From positions 2,480,001-2,544,000 of the forward strand of contig NZ_FOZD01000001.1 of assembly GCF_900113185.1 (NCBI RefSeq): a stretch of 64,000 nt of DNA. The letters are read 5' to 3'. The first letter of the stretch is position 1. Each line of letters begins with the position of its first letter. The notes under the pieces were generated by a model, which saw nothing but the letters and a program-made list of their open reading frames with translations, was not told where the DNA came from and ran no database searches. Below, in pieces: positions 9,279 to 19,100 of this stretch. The position numbers and the translations under genes are program-made. The DNA is from Agromyces sp. CF514 (lineage in GTDB: Bacteria; Actinomycetota; Actinomycetes; Actinomycetales; Microbacteriaceae).

Positions 9279-11078
9279 GTGAGCACAGCGACCCCTTCCG
9301 GTGCCCAGCCGGGTACCTCGGCCGCCGAGCACCTCTCCCCGTCCTTCCCCGAACGCGCGGCGTGGGGCACTGCGAGCAAGCTCCGCGCCTGGCAGGCCGA
9401 GGCCCTCGAGCAGTACCTCGCCGACCTGCCCCGCGACTTCCTCGCAGCCGCGACACCGGGCGCAGGCAAGACCACCTTCGCCCTGCGCCTCGCGGCCGAG
9501 CTGCGCTCCCGGCGCATCATCGACCGCATCACGGTCGTGGCCCCGACCGACCACCTGAAACGGCAGTGGGCCGACGCCGCGGCGCGCGCCGGCATCCGAC
9601 TCGACCCGGGGTTCCGCAACGCGCACGGCAGCATCGCGCGGCACTTCCATGGCGTCGCGGTGACGTACGCGCAGGTCGCGATGCGGCCCGCACTGCACCG
9701 CGAGCTCACAGTCTCCGGCCGCACGCTCGTCATCCTCGACGAGGTGCACCACGGCGGCGACGCGCTGTCATGGGGCGACGCGATCCGCGAGGCCTTCGAT
9801 CCCGCGACCAAGCGCCTCTCGCTCACGGGAACCCCGTTCCGCTCGGACACCGCGCCGATCCCGTTCGTGCAGTACGAGCAGGACGCGCACGGCGTGCGCC
9901 TCTCGCAGACGGACTACGCCTACGGCTACGGCCGGGCCCTCGCCGACGGCGTCGTGCGTCCGGTGCTGTTCATGGTCTACGCGGGCCACATGCGCTGGCG
10001 CACGAAGGCCGGCGACGAGATGGAGGCGAGGCTCGGCGAGGACAACACCAAGGACATCACCTCGTCGGCCTGGCGCACGGCACTCGAACCCACGGGCGAG
10101 TGGATCCCCGCGGTGCTCGCCGCGGCCGATCGGCGCCTCACCGAGGTGCGACACGGCATCCCCGACGCGGGCGGACTCGTCATCGCGACCGACCAGACCG
10201 TCGCGCGCGCCTACGCGAAGATCCTCGAGGACATCTGCGGCGAACCGGTCACGGTCGTGCTCTCCGACGAGAAGGAGGCGAGCGCGCGCATCGAGGAGTT
10301 CTCGGGCAACACCCGTCGGTGGATGGTCGCCGTGCGCATGGTGTCCGAGGGCGTCGACGTGCCGCGCCTCGCCGTGGGCGTCTACGCCACGAGCAGTTCG
10401 ACCCCGCTCTTCTTCGCACAGGCGATCGGGCGTTTCGTGCGTGCTCGCCGGCGCGGTGAGACGGCATCCGTGTTCCTGCCGAACGTGCCGATCCTCATGG
10501 CGCTCGCCTCGCAGATGGAGCTCGAGCGCGATCACGCCCTCGACCGGCGGGGCGGCGACGACGCCGATGACGACGGGCTCGACGACAGCCTGCTCGAATC
10601 GGCGAACCGCGAGGAGCGCGCCTCCGAAGAACTCGAGCTCGGCACCTGGCAGGCCATCGAGTCGGATGCCTCGTTCGACCGCGTGCTCTACGACGGCACC
10701 GAGTTCGGCACGCTCGCCGAGCCCGGCAGCGACGAGGAGTTCGACTTCATCGGCATCCCCGGCCTGCTCGAGCCCGAACAGGTCTCCGAGCTGCTCCGCC
10801 ACCGCCAGGCGCGGCAGTCGCGGCGTGCCGGAGAGCGGCGCAAGCAGGTCACCGAAGAGGAGAACCCCGAGCCGGTCGCGCTCTACCGCACCCTGAAGGA
10901 GCAGCGGGCGCTGCTGAACAGCCTCGTCGGGCTCTGGGCGCGCCACACCGGTGAGGCGCACTCGCTCGTGCATGCCGAACTCAGGCGCGTGTGCGGCGGC
11001 CCCGCGGTCGCGCAGGCGACCGTGACGCAGCTGCAGGCGCGCATCGAACTGCTGCGTCGGCGCCTCGGGCGCAACTGA
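9279..11078 (+). CDS. superfamily 2 DEAD/DEAH-box helicase
   Basis: A 599-residue SF2 ATPase. It has Walker A TPGAGKTT (residues 59-66), DEVH box (154-157), motif III-like SLTGTPFR near 184, and the second RecA lobe with VSEGVDVPRL and the arginine finger motif QAIGRFVRARR near 381. An acidic low-complexity stretch (DDADDDGLDD) follows the core. The last 150 residues are charged and helical. It resembles stand-alone actinobacterial helicases of the RadD/type III restriction-like branch, with a likely role in nucleic-acid repair or processing. No nuclease or methylase gene is nearby, so a defence role is not supported. The GTG start follows a -10 hexamer directly. Confidence 0.88.
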   Translation: MSTATPSGAQPGTSAAEHLSPSFPERAAWGTASKLRAWQAEALEQYLADLPRDFLAAATPGAGKTTFALRLAAELRSRRIIDRITVVAPTDHLKRQWADAAARAGIRLDPGFRNAHGSIARHFHGVAVTYAQVAMRPALHRELTVSGRTLVILDEVHHGGDALSWGDAIREAFDPATKRLSLTGTPFRSDTAPIPFVQYEQDAHGVRLSQTDYAYGYGRALADGVVRPVLFMVYAGHMRWRTKAGDEMEARLGEDNTKDITSSAWRTALEPTGEWIPAVLAAADRRLTEVRHGIPDAGGLVIATDQTVARAYAKILEDICGEPVTVVLSDEKEASARIEEFSGNTRRWMVAVRMVSEGVDVPRLAVGVYATSSSTPLFFAQAIGRFVRARRRGETASVFLPNVPILMALASQMELERDHALDRRGGDDADDDGLDDSLLESANREERASEELELGTWQAIESDASFDRVLYDGTEFGTLAEPGSDEEFDFIGIPGLLEPEQVSELLRHRQARQSRRAGERRKQVTEEENPEPVALYRTLKEQRALLNSLVGLWARHTGEAHSLVHAELRRVCGGPAVAQATVTQLQARIELLRRRLGRN

Positions 11079-11132
11079 GCCCTCGCGGCGCCGCGCGAGC
11101 GCGAACCGCCCTCGATCTGCCAGCATGGCGGC

Positions 11133-12512
11133 ATGGACCGCACCACGCGCGTGCTCACGGTCGCGATCATCGTCTCGTTCATCGCGTTCCTCGACGGCGC
11201 CGTCATCAATGTCGCACTGCCGTCGATCGCCGAGGACCTCGACGGCGGTCTCGCCCTGCAGCAGTGGGCGGTCGACGCGTACCTCCTGACCCTCGGCTCG
11301 TTGATCCTCCTCGCGGGCTCGCTCTCGGACTCGTTCGGACGGCTGCGCATCATCCGCATCGGACTGTGGGGCTTCGCCGTCACGTCGGTGCTGTGCGCGA
11401 TCGCGCCCACGGGCGAGTTCCTCATCGTCTCGCGCGCGCTGCAGGGGGCGGCGGGGGCCCTGCTCGTGCCGAGCTCGCTCGCCCTGATCATCGCGACGTT
11501 CGCGCCGGCCGCCCAGGGCCATGCGATCGGTCGCTGGACGGCCTGGACGACCGCCGCATTCCTCGTGGGCCCGCTGCTCGGCGGCGTGCTCGTCGACCTC
11601 GCATCTTGGCGACTCGTGTTCTGGATCAACGTGCTGCCGATCGCGGTGGCCCTCGTGCTCATGCATCCGCTCGGCCGCGACGAGCCCCGCACCGAACGCG
11701 TCCGCATCGACTGGCTGGGTGCGGCACTCGGCGTGATCGGCCTCGCAGGCACGGTGTTCGCACTCATCGAGCAGTCGCGCTACGGGTGGGCGTCGCCCGT
11801 GGTGGCCGTGCCGCTCGTCGTCGGACTCGTCTCGCTCGTGCTGTTCGTGCTGCAGGAGCGTCGCTCGCGGCATCCGATGCTCCCGCTCGGGCTCTTCGGC
11901 CGACGCAACTTCGCCGCGGGCAACCTGGCCACCGTGTTCATCTACGCCTCGTTCACGCTCGGCCCGTTCGCGATGACGATCTTCCTGCAGGAGTCGGGCG
12001 GACTCAGCGCGACCATGGCCGGTCTGGCGACCCTCCCGCCGACGATCATGCTCGTGCTGCTGGGCTCGAGGTTCGGCGATCTCTCGGGGCGGCTCGGCCC
12101 GCGCCTCTTCATGACCGCGGGACCGATCATCGTCGGCGCGGGATACCTGCTGACGCTCGCGGTGCAGGACGCGTTCGTCTACTGGTGGCAGTTCCTGCCC
12201 GGAATCCTCGTGATCGGGCTCGGCATGGCGATGACCGTGGCACCCCTGACGGCCGCGATCCTCGGCGCCGTCGATCCGGTGCACGCCGGCATCGGCTCGG
12301 CCGTGAACAACGCCGTCGCACGTATCGCCGGGCTCGTGGCCGTGGCGAGCATCGGCGTCGTGGCGGGGTCGCAGCTCGACGTCGCGGGGTACCGTCGCAC
12401 GGCCCTCGCGGTCGCCGTGTCGCTCGTGATCGGCGGGCTGGTGTCCTGGTTCGGCATCCGAAATCCGCACGTCGAGCCGGTGACGGATGCCCCGCCCGCG
12501 ACGCGCGTGTAG
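11133..12512 (+). CDS. MFS drug-efflux transporter, DHA2 family
   Basis: A 459-residue membrane protein with up to 14 predicted spans. The first helix FLDGAVINVALPSI is the DHA2 signature (an Asp in TM1, NVALP), and the loop SLSDSFGRLRII is the motif A equivalent. RALQGAAGALLVPSSLALI is also typical. It is a proton-driven exporter with unknown substrate and is only distantly similar to the other MFS gene in this window. A CAGCAT hexamer ends 6 nt before the ATG, so it may be transcribed without a leader. It is monocistronic. Confidence 0.9.
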   Translation: MDRTTRVLTVAIIVSFIAFLDGAVINVALPSIAEDLDGGLALQQWAVDAYLLTLGSLILLAGSLSDSFGRLRIIRIGLWGFAVTSVLCAIAPTGEFLIVSRALQGAAGALLVPSSLALIIATFAPAAQGHAIGRWTAWTTAAFLVGPLLGGVLVDLASWRLVFWINVLPIAVALVLMHPLGRDEPRTERVRIDWLGAALGVIGLAGTVFALIEQSRYGWASPVVAVPLVVGLVSLVLFVLQERRSRHPMLPLGLFGRRNFAAGNLATVFIYASFTLGPFAMTIFLQESGGLSATMAGLATLPPTIMLVLLGSRFGDLSGRLGPRLFMTAGPIIVGAGYLLTLAVQDAFVYWWQFLPGILVIGLGMAMTVAPLTAAILGAVDPVHAGIGSAVNNAVARIAGLVAVASIGVVAGSQLDVAGYRRTALAVAVSLVIGGLVSWFGIRNPHVEPVTDAPPATRV

Positions 12513-12577
12513 ACGGAGGCGCCCGCTGCGAGCGCCCGTCGCGCCGTCATCTGGCGGGCCGCGCGCGCACGGCCTCG

Positions 12578-12583
12578 TATGAT
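12578..12583 (+). promoter_or_regulatory. -10 hexamer TATGAT of the Lrp/AsnC regulator
   Basis: TATGAT lies 56 nt before the ATG at 12640, which leaves a leader of about 50 nt. It is the closest match to a consensus -10 in this stretch. Confidence 0.4.
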
Positions 12584-12639
12584 TCGGGGACGGGCCGCTC
12601 GGCGAGAGGTCCGGCAACCCGACCCTTGGAGGCACCCCC

Positions 12640-13116
12640 ATGGCCGAGAAGCCCGAACTCGATCGCGTCGACCGAGCCCTGCTGCAGGCGCTCTCGACGA
12701 ACGCCCGCGCCTCCGGTGCCGCACTCGCGTCCGAGGTCGGGGTCGCCGAGTCCACGGTCTCGCTGCGCCTGCGCCGACTGCAGAGCCTCGGCACCGTGCG
12801 GGGATACCGCGTCGAGGTCGATCTCGCCTCGCTCGGCGTCTCACTGCAGGCGCTGATCGCGATCCGACTCGTCAAGCACGACCGCTCGGAGATCGACGCG
12901 TTCCGCCAGCAGGTGCCGCACCTGCCCGGCGTGCTGTCGGTGTACCACATGGCCGGTGCCGAGGACTACCTGCTGCATGTCGCCGCGCGCGATGCCGAAG
13001 AGCTGCGCGAGTTCGTGCTCGCGCACCTGACGGGCCATCCCGCCGTCGCCCACACCGAGACCAACCTCATCTTCGAGCACGTCGACGGCGACGGATGGAA
13101 CAAGCTCGTCGGCTGA
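12640..13116 (+). CDS. Lrp/AsnC family transcriptional regulator
   Basis: A 158-residue protein. Residues 8-60 form the Lrp HTH (LDRVDRALLQALSTNAR, then EVGVAESTVSLRLRRLQ). Residues 70-150 form the RAM/AsnC effector domain with LPGVLSVYHMAGAEDYLL. Members sense amino acids and form octamers on DNA. The target is unknown. The upstream MFS gene may be regulated by it, but there is no direct evidence. Three copies of a 23-bp repeat follow the stop codon directly. Confidence 0.93.
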   Translation: MAEKPELDRVDRALLQALSTNARASGAALASEVGVAESTVSLRLRRLQSLGTVRGYRVEVDLASLGVSLQALIAIRLVKHDRSEIDAFRQQVPHLPGVLSVYHMAGAEDYLLHVAARDAEELREFVLAHLTGHPAVAHTETNLIFEHVDGDGWNKLVG

Positions 13117-13123
13117 GTCCCCT

Positions 13124-13203
13124 CGCCGTTCGGTTGCCGGCGGCATCCGCCGTTCGGTTGCGGCGGCATCCGCCGTTCGGTTGCGGCGGCATCCGCCGTT
13201 CGG
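13124..13203. repeat. tandem repeat, 23-bp unit, about 3.3 copies
   Basis: The core CGTTCGGTTGC starts at 13127, 13151 and 13174, and a shortened copy begins at 13197, giving spacings of 24, 23 and 23 nt. The first unit has one extra C. Each unit contains GGCATCC, the heptamer enriched across the window. The array starts 7 nt after the AsnC-type gene and ends about 150 nt before the next gene. Confidence 0.85.
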
Positions 13204-13356
13204 CGCTCCGAAATGCTGTCAATCCCGCGGAATCACGCCGATCGCGCCGGACCGACCGATAGCGTGAACGTCGGCCGCGACCGCGGCCGCGCGATGGCGC
13301 GGGACCCGGCGGCCTCCACCCCGCCCGCGCGCCCGTGACGACGGAGGAGAGCACCC

Positions 13357-14451
13357 ATGACCGACGAGCCGATCAAGGGCACTTCCGCGGATCGCACGCG
13401 ATGGCGCCGCTACCTCGCCGCCGAGCGCGCCGAGGCCGCCGTCTACCGAGAGCTCGCCGCCCGCCGCGAGGGCGAGGAACGCGAGATCCTGCTGGCCCTC
13501 GCCGCCGCCGAGGGCAGGCACGAGGCGCACTGGCTCGAGCTGCTGGGCGGCGACGACGGCGGCGTGCCCCGCGCCGACCTGCGCACCCGCATGCTCGCCT
13601 CACTGGCGCGACGGTTCGGCTCGATCTTCGTGCTCGCGCTCGCGCAGCGCGCGGAGGCCCGCTCCCCGTACGCGACCGACCCGGACGCCACGGCCGCGAT
13701 GGCCGCCGACGAGCGCATCCACGGCGAGGTCGTGCGCGGGCTCGCGGCGCGAGGCCGACGCCGCCTGGCCGGCACGTTCCGCGCCGCGGTGTTCGGCGCG
13801 AACGACGGGCTCGTCTCGAACCTCGCGCTCGTGCTCGGCATCGGCGCGACGGGCGTTGCCCCGGGCGTCGTGCTCTTCACGGGCATCGCGGGCCTGCTCG
13901 CTGGCGCCCTCTCGATGGGCGCGGGCGAGTACGTGTCGGTGCGTTCGCAGCGCGAGCTGCTCGAGGCATCCGCCCCCGACCCGACCGCCCGCGAAGCCCT
14001 GCCGCACCTCGACGTCGACGCGAACGAGCTCGCCCTCGTCTACCGGGCCCGCGGCATGGAGCCCCAGGAGGCCGTCGAGCACGCCGCGCTCGTCGTGGCG
14101 CGTGTGCACGCGGCCGAAGAGGCGCACGCACCCACCGATGCGCTCTCGGTCGTCGATCACGACGACGAGGCGGTCGGCACCGGGCTCGCCGCCGCGCTGT
14201 CGAGCTTCTGCTTCTTCGCCTCCGGCGCGTTGATCCCCGTGCTGCCGTACCTCTTCGGCATGACCGGGCTGGCCGCGATCGCCACGGCGACGGTGCTCGT
14301 CAGCATCGCGCTGCTCGCGACGGGTGCGATCGTGGGCCTGCTGTCGGGCGCTTCGCCGCTGAAGCGGGCGCTGCGGCAGCTCGCGATCGGCCTCGGCGCC
14401 GCGGCCGTCACCTACGTGCTGGGCCTCGCGTTCGGCACCAGCCTCGCCTAG
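13357..14451 (+). CDS. ferritin-like/VIT1 fusion (MbfA-like iron or manganese exporter)
   Basis: A 364-residue two-domain protein. Residues 10-125 form a rubrerythrin/ferritin-like four-helix bundle with Glu and His metal ligands (AAERAEAAVYRELA, EGRHEAHW, DERIHGEVV). Residues 140-364 match the VIT1/CCC1 transporter: GANDGLVSNLALVLG, LSMGAGEYVSVRSQREL, and three hydrophobic C-terminal spans. Known relatives such as MbfA export ferrous iron or manganese and protect against peroxide. The fusion suggests oxidation or buffering coupled to membrane export. A good site (GGAGGAGAG) precedes the ATG. Confidence 0.88.
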   Translation: MTDEPIKGTSADRTRWRRYLAAERAEAAVYRELAARREGEEREILLALAAAEGRHEAHWLELLGGDDGGVPRADLRTRMLASLARRFGSIFVLALAQRAEARSPYATDPDATAAMAADERIHGEVVRGLAARGRRRLAGTFRAAVFGANDGLVSNLALVLGIGATGVAPGVVLFTGIAGLLAGALSMGAGEYVSVRSQRELLEASAPDPTAREALPHLDVDANELALVYRARGMEPQEAVEHAALVVARVHAAEEAHAPTDALSVVDHDDEAVGTGLAAALSSFCFFASGALIPVLPYLFGMTGLAAIATATVLVSIALLATGAIVGLLSGASPLKRALRQLAIGLGAAAVTYVLGLAFGTSLA

Positions 14452-14458
14452 GAGCAGC

Positions 14459-15211
14459 ATGACCAGACCTGTCGCACTCATCACCGGAGCGGGCCGACGC
14501 AACACGATCGCCTGGGCGATCGCGACGGGCCTCGCGAGCGACGGCTGGGACGTCGCGTTCAGCCACCTCGGCGACTACGACCGACGGATGCCGCTCGGCG
14601 GCGACCCCGATCGCGACCCCGCCGCGCTCGAGCGGGAGCTCCGCGCCCTCGGCGCACGGGCGATCGGGCTCGACGCGGACCTCGCGGACCCCGAGGTCCC
14701 GGCACGGCTCGTCGCCGCGGCATCCGAGGCCCTCGGGCCCGTGAGCGCGCTCGTGCTCTCGCACGCGCAGAGCGTCGACTCCGGCGTGCTCGACACCTCG
14801 CTCGAGAGCTTCGACCGCCACTTCGCCGTGAACACCCGCGGATCGTGGCTGCTCGTGAAGGCGTTCGCCGAGCAGGTGCCGGCCGAGGGAGGCCGCATCG
14901 TCGCGCTCACGAGCGACCACGTGGTCGGCAACGTGCCGTACGGCGCGTCGAAGGGAGCCCTCGATCGCATCATCACGGCGTCGGCCCGCGAGCTCGCGCA
15001 CCTCGGCATCACCGCGAACCTCGTGAATCCGGGTCCGGTCGATACGGGATGGATGGATGGCCCGACCCGCGCCGCGATCACCGCGCAGCAGCCGACCGGC
15101 CGGCTCGGCACGCCAGACGACGTGGCCCGGCTCGTGCGGTGGCTCGTCTCGGACGAGGGGCGATGGGTGTCGGGGCAGCTCGTGCACAGCGACGGCGGGT
15201 ACTCGGTCTAG
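14459..15211 (+). CDS. SDR-family oxidoreductase
   Basis: A 250-residue Rossmann protein. The cofactor loop reads TGAGRRNTIAWAIA, closer to the divergent/FabI-type spacing than to the usual TGxxxGIG. The active site is present as a serine in ALTSDHV and YGASK, and the end GQLVHSDGGYSV is typical of FabG-like enzymes. It reduces or oxidises a carbonyl with NAD(P)H. The substrate is unknown. It starts 7 nt after the VIT1 fusion gene, so the two are probably co-transcribed. Confidence 0.88.
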   Translation: MTRPVALITGAGRRNTIAWAIATGLASDGWDVAFSHLGDYDRRMPLGGDPDRDPAALERELRALGARAIGLDADLADPEVPARLVAAASEALGPVSALVLSHAQSVDSGVLDTSLESFDRHFAVNTRGSWLLVKAFAEQVPAEGGRIVALTSDHVVGNVPYGASKGALDRIITASARELAHLGITANLVNPGPVDTGWMDGPTRAAITAQQPTGRLGTPDDVARLVRWLVSDEGRWVSGQLVHSDGGYSV

Positions 15212-15240
15212 ACCCGCCGTCGCTCAGGCGAGCGGATGCC

Positions 15241-16113
15241 TCAGGCGGGCGCCGTGACGAAGTCGATGAGCTCCTCGACGCGGGCGAGCAGGGCCGGCTC
15301 GAGGTCGCCGTAGCCGCGCACCTGGCCGAGGATGCGCTGCCAGGCCCGTGCGATATCGGCCTGCTCGGCGTGCGGCCAGCCGAACGCCTCGCAGATGCCG
15401 TGCTTCCACTCGGTGCCGCGGGGGATGACCGGCCAGGCCTCGCGGCCCACCCGCGCGGGCTTCACGGCCTGCCAGACGTCGATGTACGGGTGGCCGACGA
15501 CGAGCACGTTCGCGCCGTGGGGGCCGCGCATGACGGCGTCGGCGATGCGCTGCTCCTTCGAGCCGGGTACGAGGTGGTCGACGAGGATGCCTGCGCGACG
15601 CCCGGGCCCTGGCCGGAACTCGTCGAGGTGCTCGGCGAGCACGTCGACGCCCTCGAGGTATTCGACGACGACGCCCTCGACGCGGAGGTCGGCGCCCCAC
15701 ACCTTCTCGACGAGCTCGGCGTCGTGCCGCCCCTCGACGAAGATGCGGCTCGGCAGCGCGACCCTGGCCTTGGCCTGCGCCGGGTCGACGGCGAACGAGC
15801 CCGACGCGGTGCGCAGCCGACCGGCCGGGGCCTTGGGCTTGGGGCGCACGAGCTGCACGGCCTCGCCGTCGACGAGGAACCCGTGCCCGAGTGGGAACAG
15901 GCGGGTCTTGCCGAGGCGGTCCTCGAGCGTCACGTGCTGCGCGTTCACCGCGACGACCGCGCCGCAGAATCCGTCGGACGCGAGCTCGACGACGAGGTCG
16001 CGCTCGGCTTCGACGGTCGGGATGACCTTGCGGCCACGTGCCCGCCAGTCGCCGGCGAGCACGTCGTCGCCGTAGCGGTCGGGTCCGTTGGAGGTGTGGG
16101 TCGGGTTCGGCAC
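15241..16113 (-). CDS. DUF3097 family protein
   Basis: A 290-residue protein matching, by eye, the actinobacterial DUF3097 family. It starts with an RYGDDVLAGDW-type stretch, has a beta-rich N-terminal part (LEDRLGKTRLFPLGHGFLVDGE), then IFVEGRHDAELVEKVWG and HPYIDVWQAVKP, with EWKHGICEAFGW near the end. The VEGRHDAELV and ILVDHL segments resemble a Toprim-like metal site (Glu, and Asp/His pairs), but that is an inference. Function is unknown. GTG 16113 lies 6 nt after TAGCCT, whose TAG is the stop codon of dnaE2, so it has its own leaderless promoter behind the mutasome operon. Confidence 0.85.
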   Translation of the reverse strand: MPNPTHTSNGPDRYGDDVLAGDWRARGRKVIPTVEAERDLVVELASDGFCGAVVAVNAQHVTLEDRLGKTRLFPLGHGFLVDGEAVQLVRPKPKAPAGRLRTASGSFAVDPAQAKARVALPSRIFVEGRHDAELVEKVWGADLRVEGVVVEYLEGVDVLAEHLDEFRPGPGRRAGILVDHLVPGSKEQRIADAVMRGPHGANVLVVGHPYIDVWQAVKPARVGREAWPVIPRGTEWKHGICEAFGWPHAEQADIARAWQRILGQVRGYGDLEPALLARVEELIDFVTAPA

Positions 16114-16119
16114 CGGACG

Positions 16120-16125
16120 AGGCTA
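16120..16125 (-). promoter_or_regulatory. -10 hexamer TAGCCT for DUF3097, overlapping the dnaE2 stop codon
   Basis: The hexamer ends 6 nt before GTG 16113. Its first three bases are the TAG stop of dnaE2. Confidence 0.5.
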
Positions 16126-19100
16126 ACGGAAGTCGCGCGACCGCAACGGCGCCGACACGGTGAGCCGTTCGAACCGGTCGGCGACGAGGTTCACCACGCC
16201 CTGCTCCGAGCGTTCGAGGATGCCGCGGATGATCATCGCGGGCGCCTCCCTCGCGACCCTGCGGTAACGCTGCCAGACGCCGACGCTCGCGATCACGTTG
16301 ACCGTGCCCGACTCGTCTTCGAGGTTCATGAACGTGATGCCGCTCGCGGTCGCCGGACGCTGACGGTGGGTGACGACGCCGGCGATCTCGATGCGTCGCC
16401 CGTTCTCGGTGGTGCGGAGCAGGTCGCTGCGCAGCACGCCGCGCGCGTCGAGTCCTTCGCGGATGTGTCGCATCGGGTGGTCGTCGGGCGAGATGCCGGT
16501 GGCCCACAGGTCGTACACGACCTGCTCGGCGGGGGAGAGGATCGGCAGCAGGGGCGGCTGCACCACGACCACCGAGCCTGCGAGGAACTCCTCGCGGTCC
16601 TGCGCGGCCTCGCCCGCCATCCAGAGCGCCTGCCGGCGCCCGAGGCGGAAGCCCGCGAACGCCCCCGCCGCGGCGAGCGCCTCGAGCTGCTCGGCCGAGA
16701 GCGCCGCCCGCCGCGAGACATCCGCCATGTCCCGGTACGGGCCCCTGGCCTCGCGCTCGGCGACGATGCGCTCGGCCACGGCGAGACCGATCGACGAGAC
16801 GTCGGCGAGCCCGAGTCGCACCGCGAAGGCGCCGTCGCGGCGGTGCTCGGCCGAGCGGTCGGGCGCCTCGCGCACGAACTTCTCGACGGGCGGCTGCACG
16901 GCGTCGACGCACGAGTGCATGCCGGTCGGCTCGCGGCGTCCGTCGTCGCTCGTGGGTCCGGATGCCGCGGGCGCCCCGTGCACGCCGGCGGGCGCGAGCG
17001 GCTCGAGTCCCGCATGCACCCCGGACCGCAGGATGTCGGGCCGGCGCACCTCGACGCCGTGGCGACGGGCGTCGGCGGTGAGCGTCGCGGGCGAGTAGAA
17101 GCCCATGGGCTGCGCACGCAGCAGCGCCGCGAGGAACGCCGCCGGGTGGTGCAACTTCAGCCACGAGCTCGCGTAGACGAGCAGGCCGAAGCTCAGCGCG
17201 TGGCTCTCGGCGAAGCCGAAGTTCGCGAACGCCTCGATCTTCGCGTAGATGGAGTCGGCGACCTCGGGTTCGATGCCGTTCTCGGCCATGCCCTGGTAGA
17301 GCTTCGCGCGGAGCCGGTCGATCTTCTCGACCCCGCGCTTGGAGCCCATGGCGCGGCGCAGCAGATCGGCGTCGGCCGCGCTGCAGTTGCCCACGGCGAC
17401 GGCCATCTGCATGAGCTGCTCCTGGAAGAGCGGCACGCCGAGCGTGCGCTCGAGCACGGGTTCGAGCTTCGGATGCAGGTAACTCACCGCCTCTTCGCCG
17501 GTGCGACGCCGGATGTAGGGGTGCACGGCGCCGCCCTGCACGGGGCCGGGGCGGATGAGCGCGATCTCGACGACGAGGTCGTAGAAGCAGCGCGGCTGAA
17601 GCCGGGGGAGCGTGCCCATCTGCGCACGGGACTCGACCTGGAAGACGCCGATCGAGTCGGCGCGGCAGAGCATGTCGTAGACCGCGGCCTCCTCTTTGGG
17701 GATGGTCGCGAGCTCCCAGGTCTCGCCGGTGTGCTCGCGCACGAGGTCGAACGTGTACTGCAGGGCGGCGAGCATGCCGAGCCCCAGCAGGTCGAACTTC
17801 ACGAGGCCCATCCACGCGCAGTCGTCCTTGTCCCACTGGAGCACCGTGCGTCGTTCCTTGCGGGCGTGTTCGATGGGGCACACCTCGCCCACCGGCCGGT
17901 CGGTGAGCACCATGCCGCCCGAGTGGATGCCGAGGTGACGTGGAAAGCTCAGCAGCTGCGAGGCGAGCTCGACCACTGGTGCCGGGATGTCGTGGTCGTC
18001 GCTGTCGACCACGGCGCCCCACCGTTCGACCTGCCGGCTCCAGGCATCCTGCTGGCCCGTCGAGAAGCCGAGCGCCTTGGCCATGTCGCGCACCGCGGCC
18101 TTCGGCCGGTAGCTGATGACGTTCGCGACCTGCGCGGCGTTCATGCGCCCGTACTTCTCGTAGACGTACTGGATGATCTCCTCCCGCCGGTCGGAGTCGA
18201 AGTCGACGTCGATGTCGGGCTCCTCGTCGCGCAGCGCCGAGAGGAACCGCTCGAACGGCAGGTCGTAGAAGATCGAGTCGACCGCGGTGATGCGCAGCAC
18301 GTAGCAGACCGCCGAGTTCGCCGCCGACCCGCGCCCCTGGCAGAGGATGCCCCGCCGTCGGGCCTCGTGCACCAGGTCGTGCACGATGAGGAAGTAGCCC
18401 GGGAAGTCCTTCTGCTCGATCACGTCGAGCTCGCGCGCGAGGCGTTCGCGCACGTGCTCGGGCACGCCGGGGTAGAGCTCGGCGGCGCCTCGCCAGGTGA
18501 GCTCGCGCAGCCAGCTCATGGGCGTATGCCCGTCTGGCACCTTCTGCTTCGGCAGCCGCGGCCTGGCACTGCGCAACGTGAACCCGAGCTCGGCCGCGAG
18601 CGTCGCCGAACGCGCGACGGCGCCCGGGTAGCGCGCGAACCGCTCGGCCATCTCGGCCCCCGAGCGCAGGTGCAGGCCGTCGGATGCCGGCAGCCACCCG
18701 TCGAGCTCGTCGAGGCTGCGCCGGGCGCGCACCGCGGCGAGCGCCGACGCGAGCCGGTGCTCGCCCGGCGTGGCGTAGTGCACGGCGTTCGTCGCGAGCA
18801 GCGGCAGGCGCGCACGTTCGGCGAGCGCGGCGAGCTGGTCGTTCGCCCGCTGGTCGAGCGGATGCCCGTGGTCGAACAGCTCGACGACCACGTGGTCGCG
18901 CCCGAAGAGGGCGATCAGCCGATCGAGCTCGCGCCACGCGGCATCCGTTCCTCCGCTCGCGAGCGCACGACGGACCATGCCCTTGCGGCATCCGGTGGGG
19001 ATGATCCATTCACCGCCGGAATGCTCGGCGAGCGCCTCGAGCGAGTACACGGGTCGACCCTTCTCGCCGCCCGCGAGCTGCCCCTCGGTGATCGCGCTCG

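Noticed and set aside
9279..11078. Helicase as part of a phage-defence system
   Set aside because: Its neighbours are MFS transporters, and no nuclease, methylase or other defence gene is linked.
13124..13203. CRISPR-like array
   Set aside because: The units follow one another directly with no unique spacers, and no cas genes are present.
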